Shown one piece after another: positions 12,365 to 23,453 of a stretch of DNA of 64,000 nucleotides; positions within the stretch are counted from its first letter, which is position 1, and each line of letters begins with the position of its first letter. The position numbers and the translations under genes are program-made. The DNA comes from Tetracentron sinense (taxonomy: Eukaryota > Streptophyta > Magnoliopsida > Trochodendrales > Trochodendraceae). Below the pieces are notes generated by a model. That model was not told the DNA's origin and searched no databases. It was given only the letters and a program-made list of their open reading frames with translations. Location of the stretch: NCBI GenBank assembly GCA_015143295.1, contig CM026562.1, forward strand, positions 13,110,041-13,174,040. The letters run 5' to 3'.

Positions 12365-12571
12365 GTATCTCTCTCTCTATATATATTTATTTATATATGT
12401 ATATATATACTATAATCTTTCATTAATTTCTTCCAATTTTTTGTTTACTTTATTTAGTTGTTAAAATGAGAGAGCATGGAGCTTTCTTGTGAGGCTTACG
12501 CCTCACATCTCACGTCTCACGCATCTTGAGGTCCTAACGCCTCACCTCATGTCTTCACGTTTTAAAACATT
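11996..12571. mobile_element. GCCTC-rich foldback element inside the LINE
   Basis: The left end (GAGGTGTTTTAAAAAGCGTG, then repeated GAGGCT/CCTCG words) is an imperfect inverted copy of the right end (CGCCTCACCTCATG, ACGTTTTAAAACATT). The interior holds TA and CT microsatellites. It is probably a non-autonomous DNA element that inserted in the LINE. The bases 11541-11995 between them hold nothing I recognise except repeated words such as AATAATTCG and a short inverted repeat around 11866-11906. Confidence 0.5.
12304..12414 (+). repeat. TA microsatellite
   Basis: Long stretches of alternating TA with a short CT tract. It creates spurious frames of Ile/Tyr repeats at 12203-12426. Confidence 0.9.
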
Positions 12572-12599
12572 AATATAAGCAACTAGCTATAAGGCTGTC

Positions 12600-14128
12600 A
12601 TTTTGGAATCCAATAATAGAGTTCAAAGGAGGTTAGCGGCGTAAAAGCTCCTTATCTTTCGAAACGATTTTTCAAAAAATCGGAGAACTTTGTTACTATG
12701 GATACGGCTAGTTATAAGGCTAAATCAGTTTGGAATCCGATAATAGAGTTCAAAGAGGTTAGGGGCATGGAAAGCTCTTTTCTTTCAAAACAGGCAAGGT
12801 TAATCTTATCAAAAGCACCATTGCTAGTATGCCCACCTATGTTTTGTCATTGCTGACCATTTAGGGTCCCTATTATCGAGAGGCTGCAACGGAACTTTTT
12901 GTGAAATGATCGAGAGGTTGAGAACAAGTATCTCCTAGTAGAGTGGTAGAAAGTGTGTTATCCATTTTGTGACAGTGGGTTAGGGTTGAGGTCTATCTTG
13001 GTGACGAACATGGCATTATTAGGTAAGGTAATGATTGTGAAGATTTGGGGTGGAACGAGAGAGTTTGTGGAGAAGCGTTAGTATGGTTAGTCCTCCTGCC
13101 TCCGTCTGGGACCCAAAGACAATGAAGTCCCTCCTATGGTGTCAATCTACGGAGATTGATTTCTAATGGTTTAGCTAATTTCCACAAATAGATTAGGTTC
13201 AATGTGGGGAATGATGTGGAGATCAAGTTCTTGGAGGATCTTTGGTGTAGTTCTAACCCGTTGAACATCATTTTGGTAATCCTTACCTTGCCACAGATAA
13301 GAGTTGTTTTAATTTTTTTGTCTTTGAGCTCAGAAATGGGGAGTCAATCTGGATTCCTCAATTAAGAGGAACTCGAATGATTAGGAGGTTGATGACCGAT
13401 TGCGAATGTTGTGCTATCTTTCCTAATGACCGATTGCGAATGTTGTGCTATCTTTCCTATGCGCATCCAAATCCTCGTGTTAAGGAACCTAGAATCTGGG
13501 TAGGGGGAGTAAGAGGTGGTTCTCCGTGAAATCTTTCTACTCAGCCTTAAACACATCCGATCTGTGTCGTAGTTCCCTCATTGAGTAGTGTGGAATCCAT
13601 CCAAGATTTCATTCTTCGTTTGGACATCCATCTTGGATAAGATTATCACTTTGGATCACTGGAAAAATAGGGGTTGGAGGTTTTCCATCAGATGTTTTTA
13701 TGCTTGGCAAAAGAGGAATTCGTGTTTCATTTGCTTATTCACTGTCTTCTGTTTTTTTTTGGATTTGGGGGCATTTCCTTTCTCGTCTAGGGGTGCTGTT
13801 TGTCACATTCAGAACTTATTCTCCAGTTGGTTCGTGAGGTATGTGGATGTTGCTTTTTCAGTTTTGTGAGGGTATCTCCTGGGAGCTATTTGTTGGTACA
13901 TAAGGTTGTTTGAGAACTCTTCTGTTTCGCCGAATTTCTTATGTGCTGATATTCTCTCCGCAGGGTGTTCCACTTTCTTTTCTTGTCAATAGTGTTTCGT
14001 GAGATTTTTTTTTGTTTTTTATCCTCTTTATTTTCTTTTCTCTTTTGCATATTCGTTCATCTCTTGGTGAACCTCCTCTGTACCTCTTTTTTTTTAATAT
14101 ATTATTATCCATTTACCAATCAAAAAAA
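12600..14128 (+). pseudogene. Decayed L1-type LINE, part 2 to 3' end
   Basis: Continues the LINE. Pieces match the region after the reverse transcriptase: VWNPIIEFKEVRG with SSFLSKQARLIL (about 12735-12800), GLGLRSILVTNMALLGK (about 12968-13028), then the zf-RVT region WNPSKISFFVWTSILDK (13591-13641). The 3' tail resembles plant L1 ends: TTTAATATATTATTATCC and a short ATCAAAAAAA at about 14120. An 85-bp stretch is duplicated (12580-12665 and 12709-12793). Confidence 0.72.
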
Positions 14129-14273
14129 TGATTTCCCGAACATGCAGTTGTTTTCTGAATTCAAATTCTTATTCGAAGTTTTTCCTTGATTCATGTGGAA
14201 TGGAAATAATTTTGAATTCAGGGGTAAAATATTTGATTTGACTGGATTTTGGTGTTTTCTACTATTTTTGCAG

Positions 14274-14359
14274 ATAAAGATAGGGAATTGGGAGATGCAC
14301 ATGCAGAAATCAAGGCATTGAAGTACTCAGAACGCCTCAGAGAAAAGGCCGTTGAAGAG
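14274..14359 (+). CDS. MAP70: MAP70 microtubule-associated protein, exon 2
   Basis: An 86-base exon between TTTTTGCAG and GTAATT. Joined to exon 1 it restores phase and encodes 29 residues, including DKDRELGDAH, AEIKALKYSE and RLREKAVEE, which is the MAP70 coiled-coil sequence directly following LENDVR. It is too short for a simple ORF search, but the frame, splice sites and family match agree. The next expected exon (starting with a Leu-Thr-Glu/Asp-Glu-Leu-like segment) is not seen between here and the window end. Confidence 0.92.
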
Positions 14360-14374
14360 GTAATTTATAGTGTT

Positions 14375-14408
<34 letters not shown>

Positions 14409-14426
14409 TAGAGAGGATGAGAGGAG

Positions 14427-14462
<36 letters not shown>
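14375..14462 (+). repeat. GA microsatellite
   Basis: Nearly pure GAGA with small interruptions immediately downstream of the exon 2 donor site. Confidence 0.92.
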
Positions 14463-14463
<1 letters not shown>

Positions 14464-14755
14464 TATGTTAGTTTACATGATATCATTTCAACCAAAAAAA
14501 AGAGGTGATTAAATGACAAACCAACACAGAATTTTTTTCTTTTATAACATCACCTGGTCATGCTATTCTTTGAGTAAGGCCAAATATTATCGTGTTATAT
14601 TCTGAATTCCACAACGGTCAAATTTTGCTGGAAAAATAGTTGTGCAACTAGATATTTATCTATAACAGAAAGATCTCTGCCTAATGGAAACAGGTATGCA
14701 GAATCTAAAAACTTGGACACAGTCTGTAGCAATTACTGAGAAAAAAAAGAGAATT

Positions 14756-14960
14756 AGTCTAGGGATACTCCCAAGGTGTACTCCCAAATATACTCCCAAA
14801 TCCTAACCGTTTATCTCAGTTATTAATGATTAGGATTAGAGCTGATGTGGCATTAGAAAGACAAAATAAGCCAACTCAAATCCTGGCCTTTAGTGGTTGG
14901 TTATAAATGGTTAGGATTAGGGAGTAGATTTGGGAGTATATTTGGGAGTACCTATAGACT
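14756..14960. mobile_element. 205-bp MITE
   Basis: The left arm AGTCTAGGGATACTCCCAAG and the right arm ending GGGAGTACCTATAGACT form a long inverted repeat of about 57 bp that includes ACTCCCAAATATACTCCC. Non-coding. The target duplication is unclear. Confidence 0.75.
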
Positions 14961-15814
14961 GACTCAAAAAAAAAATGCAAAATAAACTTACCAATTAGGT
15001 GGAGATTGAGTCGTGCATTGGATGCCCTGTTTATTTTGGTGATCTGGTCCTCAGTGCTCATAGATTTGATAACACCTCACAGGATGCAACAAATTCTCTA
15101 GGAAGCTCGCAATAACAATACTTCAGGTGGGCAAACTCGATAGCGTTTTACCCCATCAAACAAGATAACAGAAGATTGAGGAACCAAAGCAATGAAAAGT
15201 AGAAGACATCTGTCCTACTTTGAATAGAACAAATGGTTATCCTTATATTGATATCGATTTGTTCTTTACAGAGAACAAGAGGTCACCCTTATAGAGACCT
15301 CGATTGCCACCCATGATTCACACAACCACGTCACTTAAACATACTTTTTTCTGATTAAGATGGCAAGAAAAACATAAAACAAAATAGTAAGAACTAAGAA
15401 GGTGCCCTAATCTGTTTCAGGCGACCCAACTTGTTACAGCCGGCCAACAACATGTTCTGCATTGGTGCATGGGTGGGTGTTTGAGAGGGGGGGGGGCATG
15501 CGGCTTTTGTGTGCACAGTGGTGGAGCCAGATTTTCATGTAGGGGACATGTGATGATGATTGAAAATGTTAGTAATTGTTGATGGATTTGTGAAGAATGA
15601 TTAGGCGGTACGAAATATACTGGGTCTAGGGATGGGGGTTTGGGGGCGTAGCCCCCTAGATTTTTTCTTAAAACTACCTTCATAGGGTTCAATCATGTCC
15701 GTACATTCCGTAACATATCTATAGGTTTTGTACGTCCCCAGAATTGTTTTGACAAAACTAACTCATGGTTCATCGCGTCCGTAACATATCCTTTAGGTAT
15801 CGTTTCTCCTTGTT

Positions 15815-16330
15815 TATGGGGCCAGTTGTCCCCTAGTTCCGTGGCTATGCTCTGTCAAATAATTAAATAACATAGTATAAAAAATATATTTATTTTTCAA
15901 AAGTTCAGGGTGCAGTTGCTCCCCTTGCCTAATGGTATGTTTATTAAATAATTAATAATGGTAATGTGTATATATATTTATATATATATTTGAATAGTTC
16001 AGAGGACAGTTGTCCCCTTGTCCCCATGACTATACCCTGTTACATACTTGAACAACATAGTATAAGAGTTTTTTTTCTCAAAGGTTCAAAGGGGGCAGCT
16101 GCTGCCATGCTTCATAGCTATTCCTTATTAAACTATATGTATATAAATTTAGGGGGCTGCTGCCCCCCCATGGCTCCATGGCTGTCTTATTAAACTCATT
16201 TTTTAAAGAAAACACCCGTTCAGGGGGAGCACGTGCCTCCTGCCCATGGCTATGCCTTAAAACCGTAATTTTATTTTTTTTTTGGGTTTCCAAAAGTTCA
16301 TGGGGGCATTGCCCCCATGGCTCTGCCCTT
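15815..16330 (+). repeat. Tandem array of GC-rich units
   Basis: Seven degenerate units spaced about 65-100 bp. Each has AGTTCAGGGGGCAGCTGCCCC-like sequence followed by CATGGCTATGCC and a T/A-rich spacer (cores near 15825, 15900, 15998, 16083, 16148, 16218, 16295). Upstream at 15525-15670 is similar GGTGGAGCCAG / GGGGGCGTAGCCCCC sequence. The small frames here are by-products. Confidence 0.65.
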
Positions 16331-19301
16331 ATGTGTGCATTTCCGTGTTTGTGTTTGTGGGTGTTGGTGCGTGCGTGCTTGTGTTTTTCCTTAGCATCTG
16401 CAAAATAGGTGTCTTTGAGCTATAGTTAAAAATCAAGTGAGTTCTTTCAAACCGAAACTGTGAAATGTAAACATTTTCTCGAGGTTCTCTTAAGTGATTT
16501 TATTATATTGAGAACAAAACGGTCTAATGGACAATTTTGAAACGACTTTTGTTTTCCCAGGTTTGATTAATGTTAATAAGTGTGAGATGGAGAAAAAGAG
16601 AGAATGTAGTAGAGAACTTATGAGAGGGAAAATAAGAATCCGCAGTTTCCTCTCTTTCACACACATGTGCCTATATATAATATATATATATAACCAACAA
16701 ACTATACTTGCCTTGAGTTACATAACACCAGGTATTCAATTTCGGTTTTGTTATAAACTTCGGCGGCCGCTAAGGAAAATGACACGTTGAGGAACTTATG
16801 TAAAAATTAAAGAAGTCTAGGAAACTTTAAGGAAACATTAGAAATCTAAGATGAAACTTTAGAAATGTAATACTTAAGCATAAATACAACCATTAGAATT
16901 CATTATATTATTCTGATGCAATCATGTAGCACTCAAATTTGCGAATCATGTTAAGTGACCATGCGTTGTCCTGCTTGTCCGCTATAATTTCTTTCTTGAT
17001 ATTCTTTAATATTGTCAAAAAATTTGTGAACTATATTTTATCCTTTTTTGGTCAGGTGAAGTGGGATATTTTAATTCTCTTTATTTTCCAATGATTATCC
17101 ATGTTAATGTTTTGAAAACCTGAAAAACTTATGAATGCAAGTTGAAGTTGATAAATAAAATTGAAATTCAATTTAGTTTCTAAACTCATTTCAATCTGCA
17201 ATTGATGAGTTCAATGTTTTTACATTACTTAATATATCTGTAAAAGAGGAGACGATGAGTAATTAAATAATTTTTGAATCATAAATGCTATAGAAATTTA
17301 ATTGTTTAATATTACTAAAAAGAGAAGCCCAGTATGGGCATAATATCTAATAACAAATTATTAAATAATACAATTTTATAATAAGATTAATGCTAACCAA
17401 CACTCTTATAATAAATTATAATTTATAATAAGGTTATGTAGCAACACTCTCTTTTAAAGCTAAATATTTATAATAAGGTTAATGCTAAATGACCAAACAT
17501 ATTTTTTTTCCTTATGAAGAAAGTAATTTTAAAAAGCGAGTGTTACGAACATAACATTACCTTTTAAAAGCTAAAACTTAAAAGCCCTTCAATTTAAAGA
17601 CTTTTGTGTACACTTCAGTTACTTACTTCCACCGAAGTTCTTTTATTTTCTTTATTTTCCCTCCGACCATTTTTTTTTTTTTTTTTTGTTTTTTTTTTTT
17701 TTTTGTTTTTTTTCTTTCCGGTCGAAGTTTATCGAAGTTTACCCACGTCGGTAGTATTTTTACAATACAAGTGCATTTTTTCGCTTTAGACACCATGAAG
17801 GTCGACCTCAATAATTTTCGGATCAACTTTTGGTGGATTGAGTGATTTTGACACTATGCTTAACACCCCCGTCAACAGTTGGAATATAGATTATCATTAG
17901 TGCCGAGCTTGGAATAGACCTCTAACTATGTACACACAAGTGCCTTGGGTGAATATATTTGTAAGCGATTCAGACTTCTTGACATACCAATGCCAAAATC
18001 ACCTCATTTTTGGTAATTATTTTTGTTGTCTCAAATGAACGGTATAAGTCCGATCCTCCTTCATTACTATTTAGCCCTCGTCGGGAAATACCAGCTTGTT
18101 TGCAACCTTGAGATGCACACTTTATTGCAAACACAGCCTAAAATAAATGCCATCCATTCCTAAGCCCCATTTCCGAACATAAGAGGTTCTTCACCAAACA
18201 CGCAGTCACGTAATATAAGCCAAGCTTTATTCTGCTTCTACTTAACCTGGCAATAAGATTATTTCTTTTTTGCCCACGTAATCAGGGTTTACCTCTTAAA
18301 TGGTGATTGTCGCCCCCCAGTAGCGGTCAGATAACCCTTCCACTTTAGATGATCATTGTTACCATATACACATGGTTTTAAAAAATTCTGGTGCGTATCT
18401 TTGATACTGTCTATACTATCCTAGTTGGAGCTACCCTATCCATTAGTACACACTGGAAATAAAACCCCCGTATCCGCGTGTATCGGTATCGGCAATTAAT
18501 TTTTATTGTATTCAACCTCTATTATAGTAGATCTCTAACAGACCCACACACACAACTTATTTATATAAATAAGTATCTAAGTAAATGTTTTAAATTAATT
18601 TTTACTTTTAATTTAGCATAAGATATTTATAGGGAAATAATGTTATACTCTCATTTTGATTCAATACAATTATCTTGGCTCCCATTTCCATTACGAATAA
18701 AAAGTCAACTTTCTAGCTAGTTTTCAATACAACTCATCTTTTTAGTACCTTTTAGGGTATGTCAAAATTTTCCAACTTTCAAAATGAGAGATATTTCTCA
18801 AATTATTACCATTTTCATAAATTTCAATTAAATCAAAAAAAACATTACCAAAACCCAAAAGTCTGGCAAAAAACGTCTCATAATCATGTTGTCTTTAATG
18901 TTTTATTCACAACAGACCAAGGGTCAAAAGTTAAGTATTGTGAACAAACCAATTTAGCAGAAAAGACTTAATTCAGCTTATAATTTAATGTTGTAAATTT
19001 CAATACATTCCTATTTACTCATTGAAATGTAAAGTTTTAATATTTATTTTTAATTGTCTTTCCTATACTTGACTAAGTGACTATGTTTGTTTTTCATACT
19101 GTTTATGAGCAACATTGACCCTTTTTTTAACTTATAAAATTCTTACCTCTCATATTCTTGTGTATAAACATAGTTTGAAGGAAGTGTGCCCTTCATTTAG
19201 AGGGTTTGTTTTTAGCTTATATTTTACAGTACAGGAAGTTTTAAATTGCTAGTTTTTTAGTATGCTTTTTTAGAGGATGTCAGATATTTTCGTTTGGTTC
19301 A

Positions 19302-19401
19302 NNNNNNNNNNNNNNNNNNNNNNNNNNNNNNNNNNNNNNNNNNNNNNNNNNNNNNNNNNNNNNNNNNNNNNNNNNNNNNNNNNNNNNNNNNNNNNNNNNN
19401 N
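19302..19401. other. Assembly gap of 100 N
   Basis: Exactly 100 N, the usual placeholder for a scaffold join of unknown size. Sequence left and right of it may not be adjacent in the genome. Confidence 0.98.
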
Positions 19402-19630
19402 ACAGCGGTGACGAGCCTATTAAATTTAGCAGGACCCTCGACTTCTAATGGGCAAAGAGCAAGGACTGAGCAGAAGGCAAGACAATTCGTGCTTCAACAG
19501 GCCAGAAGGGTCATCTAAGGTTCGCACAACATCAGCAGTGTAAGCGTCCGCGGAAGGCTGCTCAATTGAGTCTTCTGCCATGGTTCCTGCAGGCACCAAG
19601 GAAGCGTGCATGGCCAAGGATTCACGGTGA
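19402..19630 (+). other. Unassigned stretch after the gap
   Basis: Open in one + frame up to 19518 (ends QARRVI-stop). It is GC-richer than its surroundings and could be gag-like basic sequence or the end of another element. I do not recognise it. Confidence 0.35.
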
Positions 19631-21606
19631 TGTTGTCGAACCCGATCTCGCTTTCATAGCCGGAATAGTGTTGTGAGAGTGAGTGAATATTACGATGAAT
19701 GTCACTTTTCGAATTTTGAGATAATTTCCCGATAGTTTGTTTATAGTTATTATATGCATGTGTGATTTTATGGGATTTTATTTGTAGTTTAGAAGCTTCT
19801 CCGGCTATTGAAAATTTTACGACAACCCGAATTTATCGGTTTTAGCCTAAAACTGGAAATCAGATTTTTGATTTATAAGGAATGGATTTTTATTGATTCC
19901 AATGGGGGGTACTTTCTTATTTAATTTACAAATTAAGTTAATAGTTAAAAACATTACATTAAATTTTTAACGTAAAATAAGTATTAGTGTACGTGTAAGA
20001 GGGTAAAATTAACAAGTATAATCCAAACAAAAAAAGGAAAATAGAGTTCCATACGTCAACGTCTAGAACTGGTGAATTGCAGACGTCTACGTTGCACAAG
20101 GCAAATCGAAATTGAGTTTCGAAGTCTCAACTCCGACGTCTGGCTTTGGATTTCTCAAACGTCGACGTCTTAAAGACCAAAACGCCATTTGTCCTGAAGT
20201 GTACGAAACAAACCTTGGGGATATTTTCAAAGATTTTAGAAACCCTTAGCCTATATAGAGAAGGATTTCATCCTTAGGGTTTACCAACCTTTAAGCTTAA
20301 GATTTTGGGATTTTGAAGAAAGCTACTGTTCTTCACTTTGCGCTTCAAAGTGTTCTGAGTTTGTGTTTCTAGCCAAGGAGAGGTGCTCTCTTCACTCTCT
20401 TGGTGCTCTACAGCTGGGATTTCATTCCAATTGATCTTAGCTTGGAAGTCTCCAAGGGAATTCTGTTCGTGTCTTTTAAGAAGGGCTTTTGGTTCCAGCT
20501 TCTCAAGCTTCTCAAGCTGTTCTCCTTCATATAGTGTAAAAGCTTCCTTTAAGGTAGATACACTCTATATCTGGTTTCGTATGTTCCTTAATAAGAGTTG
20601 TTTTTCTTCGGATGTTGTTCGTGATTTTTGGTAAAACCAGAAATTCTAGATTGGGAGTTTAATTTTTCTTGTTGTTTTGCTCGCTTGATTTTTGTATGAA
20701 TTTAAAAAGGAAACTGATGTTTTACTAAAAAGGTTTTTAGTCTCAAGTCTATATGGATTTCAAGGGTATTATATCTCTGTCCTTGTAAATATTACTCAAG
20801 ATCTTGCTCAAATCCTTGCTTGAATAGTATTGAACTCATCTCTAAGGGTGTTTCGAGAGGGAATCACTTGAAAAGTATTGAACTTGTCCTCTAAGATGTT
20901 CCGAGAAGGGAATCCTTTTGAAAAGTTATTGAACTCGTCTCTAAGTTATCTATAAGGTAATCACTTTTGAAATATTGAACTCGAGGTTTTCGGGATTAAC
21001 ACTTGGAAGAATGTTAAAGTCATGCTCTAAAGCCTTGTGGTGGAGTAGTTTTTAAAGATTGCACATATCCGGTTTTTGAAAAGTAGTGTGGTTCTTGCAC
21101 TCTAAATTGACGTACGCTTGTTTGGCTCTTTGTTTTTTGTTTATCGCTTTGCTTTGACTTGAAAGCATCTACTATTAATGTCTATGACTTGCGTACTTTG
21201 TCATTTGTTAGACACTGAGTATTCAATACTCAGCCGAACAGTATTTCCGCAGGTACTACTGTTGAGCATGCTCTTGAACCATGGATAGAAGGGGGGAGTA
21301 CTACGAGCGGGGAGCCACCCAATGGACATCACTAGGATGATGGGGCAATGGATAGGTGGCCCTACTCTCCGATTATTTTGAGAGTTCTGAGGGAGGGAAA
21401 CTGTATATTATTTGATGAGCGAGCCTATTTGCTCTTACTTTGGTTTTGTTATTCGGGGTGTACAGCTTGGAATACACTTCACAATATGAAAATTTTTAAT
21501 TACATCACATTTACTGTGCCATATTAAGCTCTTGCAGGATGGTTGTAGTTGTTGCCACGAGCCCAAAGTCCCTCATTTCTCCTAGGTGGGATTTTTGGTC
21601 GTGACA
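19631..21606 (+). mobile_element. Gypsy LTR of element K
   Basis: Probable start TGTTGTCGAACCCG and end GGTCGTGACA, about 1.98 kb. It contains GACGTC palindromes (20053-20171), a TATA box CCTATATAG at 20251, the hairpin CTGAGTATTCAATACTCAG (21215) and the LTR peptide segment (21246 on). No tRNA primer site follows: zinc-knuckle coding begins at once, so the leader and most of gag are deleted, or this is a separate insertion (no matching 5-bp duplication seen). The left border is uncertain. Confidence 0.6.
20053..20171 (+). promoter_or_regulatory. GACGTC palindrome array in K LTR
   Basis: Copies: ACGTCAACGTCT, GCAGACGTCTACGTTGC, CCGACGTCTGG, ACGTCGACGTCTT. It lies about 80-200 bp upstream of the TATA box. 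The same palindrome core recurs in the copia LTR of element D. Confidence 0.7.
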
Positions 21607-22743
21607 TATGCTACAACTGCAAGGAGGGGGACACTTTGTAAGAAATTGTTCTAAGCCCAAGAAGACTGATCAGCCGTAGGGTTAGGCTCTAAATCAGGCT
21701 AGGATATGTGTAGTGATGCAAAAGGATGCAGATGCATCAGATTCGGTGGTGGAAGGTACACTCTTTGTTTATCGTAGCATTGGTAGAGTATTATTTGATT
21801 TGGGAGCTACGTATTCTTTTATTTCAGTAATATTTATGAATGCATTGGGTTTCGTGCCAAAAACCTTACAAGTAGCTTTGTCGGTTGTGACACCGTTAGG
21901 AGAGTCAGCTATTCTAGACTTTATTTGTAACATTGTCCAATCAAGTTTGTAAAGAGAGTGTTGCTAGCCGATTTAGTGGTACTCGAGATGTGAGAATTCA
22001 ATGTTATCTTAGATATGAATTGGTTAGTCGCCTTTCATCTAAGTTAGTTTGTTTTCAAAAACAGTGGTCTTTTTTATCCTAGTGAGTTACCATTCTCTTC
22101 GGAGTAGTCTCTCGGAGGTGGTGTTGACTAGAGGATTCCTCTCTCACATTGAGATTTTGCACTAGGGTATTGAGTTAGAGAAAATATTTGTTGTCTCTGA
22201 TTATGTAGATGTATTTCAAGAGATATCGGGGTTGCATTCGAGGAGGGTAGTGGATTTCAATACTGATGTAGTACCAAGTACCTCACCAATATTGAAGACA
22301 CCTTATATGATGACACCGGTGGAATTGAAGGAGTTGAAAGGGCAGATCCAGGAGTTTTTGGGGCATGCCTGTTTTGTTCACCAAGAAAGACGAATCAATG
22401 TGATTATGTATCGATTTTTGGCAATTGAATAAAGTGACCATCAAGAACAAGTAGTCATTGCCTAGGATTGATGATTTGTTTGATCAGCTTCGAGGAACGC
22501 AATTATTCTCCAAGATTGACTTGAGATCAGGTTATCACCAGTTGAGTGTGAGGGATGAAGATATTTCTAAGACCGCCTTTCGGAGTCGATATGGGCACTA
22601 TGAGTTCTTGGTTACGCCTTTTGGGCTAACTAATACACCAGCCGCATTCATGGATTTAATAAACCAAGTGTTCATACCATTCTTAGATCCATTTGTCATA
22701 GTATTTTTGGATGAAATCTTAATTTATTTCAAGACTGGAGAAG
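21607..22743 (+). pseudogene. Decayed gypsy gag-protease-reverse transcriptase (element K), part 1
   Basis: Pieces in order: a zinc knuckle starting CYNCKEG (21607-21650), a protease core RVLFDLGATYSFIS (21785-21825, with DLGA where DTGA/DTGS is usual), then reverse transcriptase: [10 protein letters not shown] (22459), [38 protein letters not shown] and [10 protein letters not shown] (22700), where the catalytic pair is DE instead of DD. Stops and frameshifts lie between the pieces. The RT is split by solo1 and continues at 25258. Chromovirus (Tekay/Del-like) type. Confidence 0.85.
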
Positions 22744-23370
22744 TGTAGAACCCCGGATCTTGATTGTTTGGTGTGTCGAATAGTGCTATGAATATTGTCT
22801 AAGGCTTATAGCCTATTGTAAGGTTTTAAATGGTTATCAAGCTAATGAGAACCTTGGTTGATATATTTCAGGTGTATGATGTTTGATGACATGTAGTAAA
22901 TATTTAAGAATACCTTTTTAAGAATATGGGTGTTTGGGATTAAGGAAGTAAGAGTATAGAATACTCTTAAGTATCAACAAGGGTTATGCTTTAGCATACT
23001 CTCAACTTTAAGTAGCTCTAGTTCTCTCACCGCTGATCGGAATCGAGCGATTCTTAAATTTTTGGAAATTTATTGGAACCCTCTTTAAGGTTCATGTTGA
23101 TCACTTTTCCAGATTTTGGGTCGGGGTTGAGTTAAAAGTTGGATTTCCGAAGTCGGATTGCGAAAAATCTGGGCTGCTGAAATCCATTTTCAGACTAGTT
23201 GGCTTTAGAACCCATTTAGGTAATTAAAAACTCAAAATTAGGATTTGTCTATTAGACACAAAATTTTTCTCCTTTGAAATACAAGTCTAACGCAAGTTGA
23301 ATCGTCAAAATCTGATAAGATATTCAAAAGTTATGGCCAAAATACCGAAGCACATTTTTGCAGAAAAACC

Positions 23371-23453
23371 CACTCGAGTGAGATCCAAGCCCACTCGAGT
23401 GAACTCGACCAAAACTGCGTTTTTGAGTCTAGGGAGCAGCCCGCTCTAGCGAG
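23371..23453 (+). promoter_or_regulatory. CACTCGAGTG palindrome array in solo1
   Basis: Two exact copies of CACTCGAGTG (23371, 23392) and a degenerate copy CGCTCTAGCGAG (23442), about 50-130 bp upstream of the TATA box. Confidence 0.65.

Larger units (their letters stand above)
8860..14273 (+). other. MAP70 intron 1 (5.4 kb)
   Basis: Begins GTGAGG and ends TTTTTGCAG. The first 800 bases are ordinary T-rich intron with no coding signal (small frames at 9000-9449 are chance). From about 9650 on it has been enlarged by insertions, listed separately: a sequence starting GGGGCGAAGTTAGGAA at 9674, a foldback element, a decayed LINE, a second foldback element and microsatellites. Confidence 0.8.
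14360..19301 (+). other. Presumed MAP70 intron 2, 5' part
   Basis: Starts with a GTAATT donor. No exon, RNA gene or convincing coding frame is seen. It contains a GA microsatellite, a MITE, a tandem array of GC-rich units, T-runs at 17671-17715, and AT-rich repeats around 17340-17590 (words such as TTATAATAAGGTTAATGC twice). 18300-18540 includes CGTGTATCGGTATCGG-type sequence that I could not assign. Confidence 0.55.

Noticed and set aside
12203..12426. Ile/Tyr-repeat frames
   Set aside because: Translation of the TA microsatellite.
17604..17845. Phe-rich or Lys-rich frames on both strands
   Set aside because: Caused by T-runs at 17671-17715.
14360..19301. Search for MAP70 exon 3
   Set aside because: No stretch encoding the expected coiled-coil continuation with splice sites was found by eye; small frames here (for example 14876-15061, 15417-15692) lack support.
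19631..21606. K LTR as a clean solo-LTR insertion in gag
   Set aside because: The bases flanking it (GGTGA and TATGC) do not match, so a simple insertion cannot be claimed.
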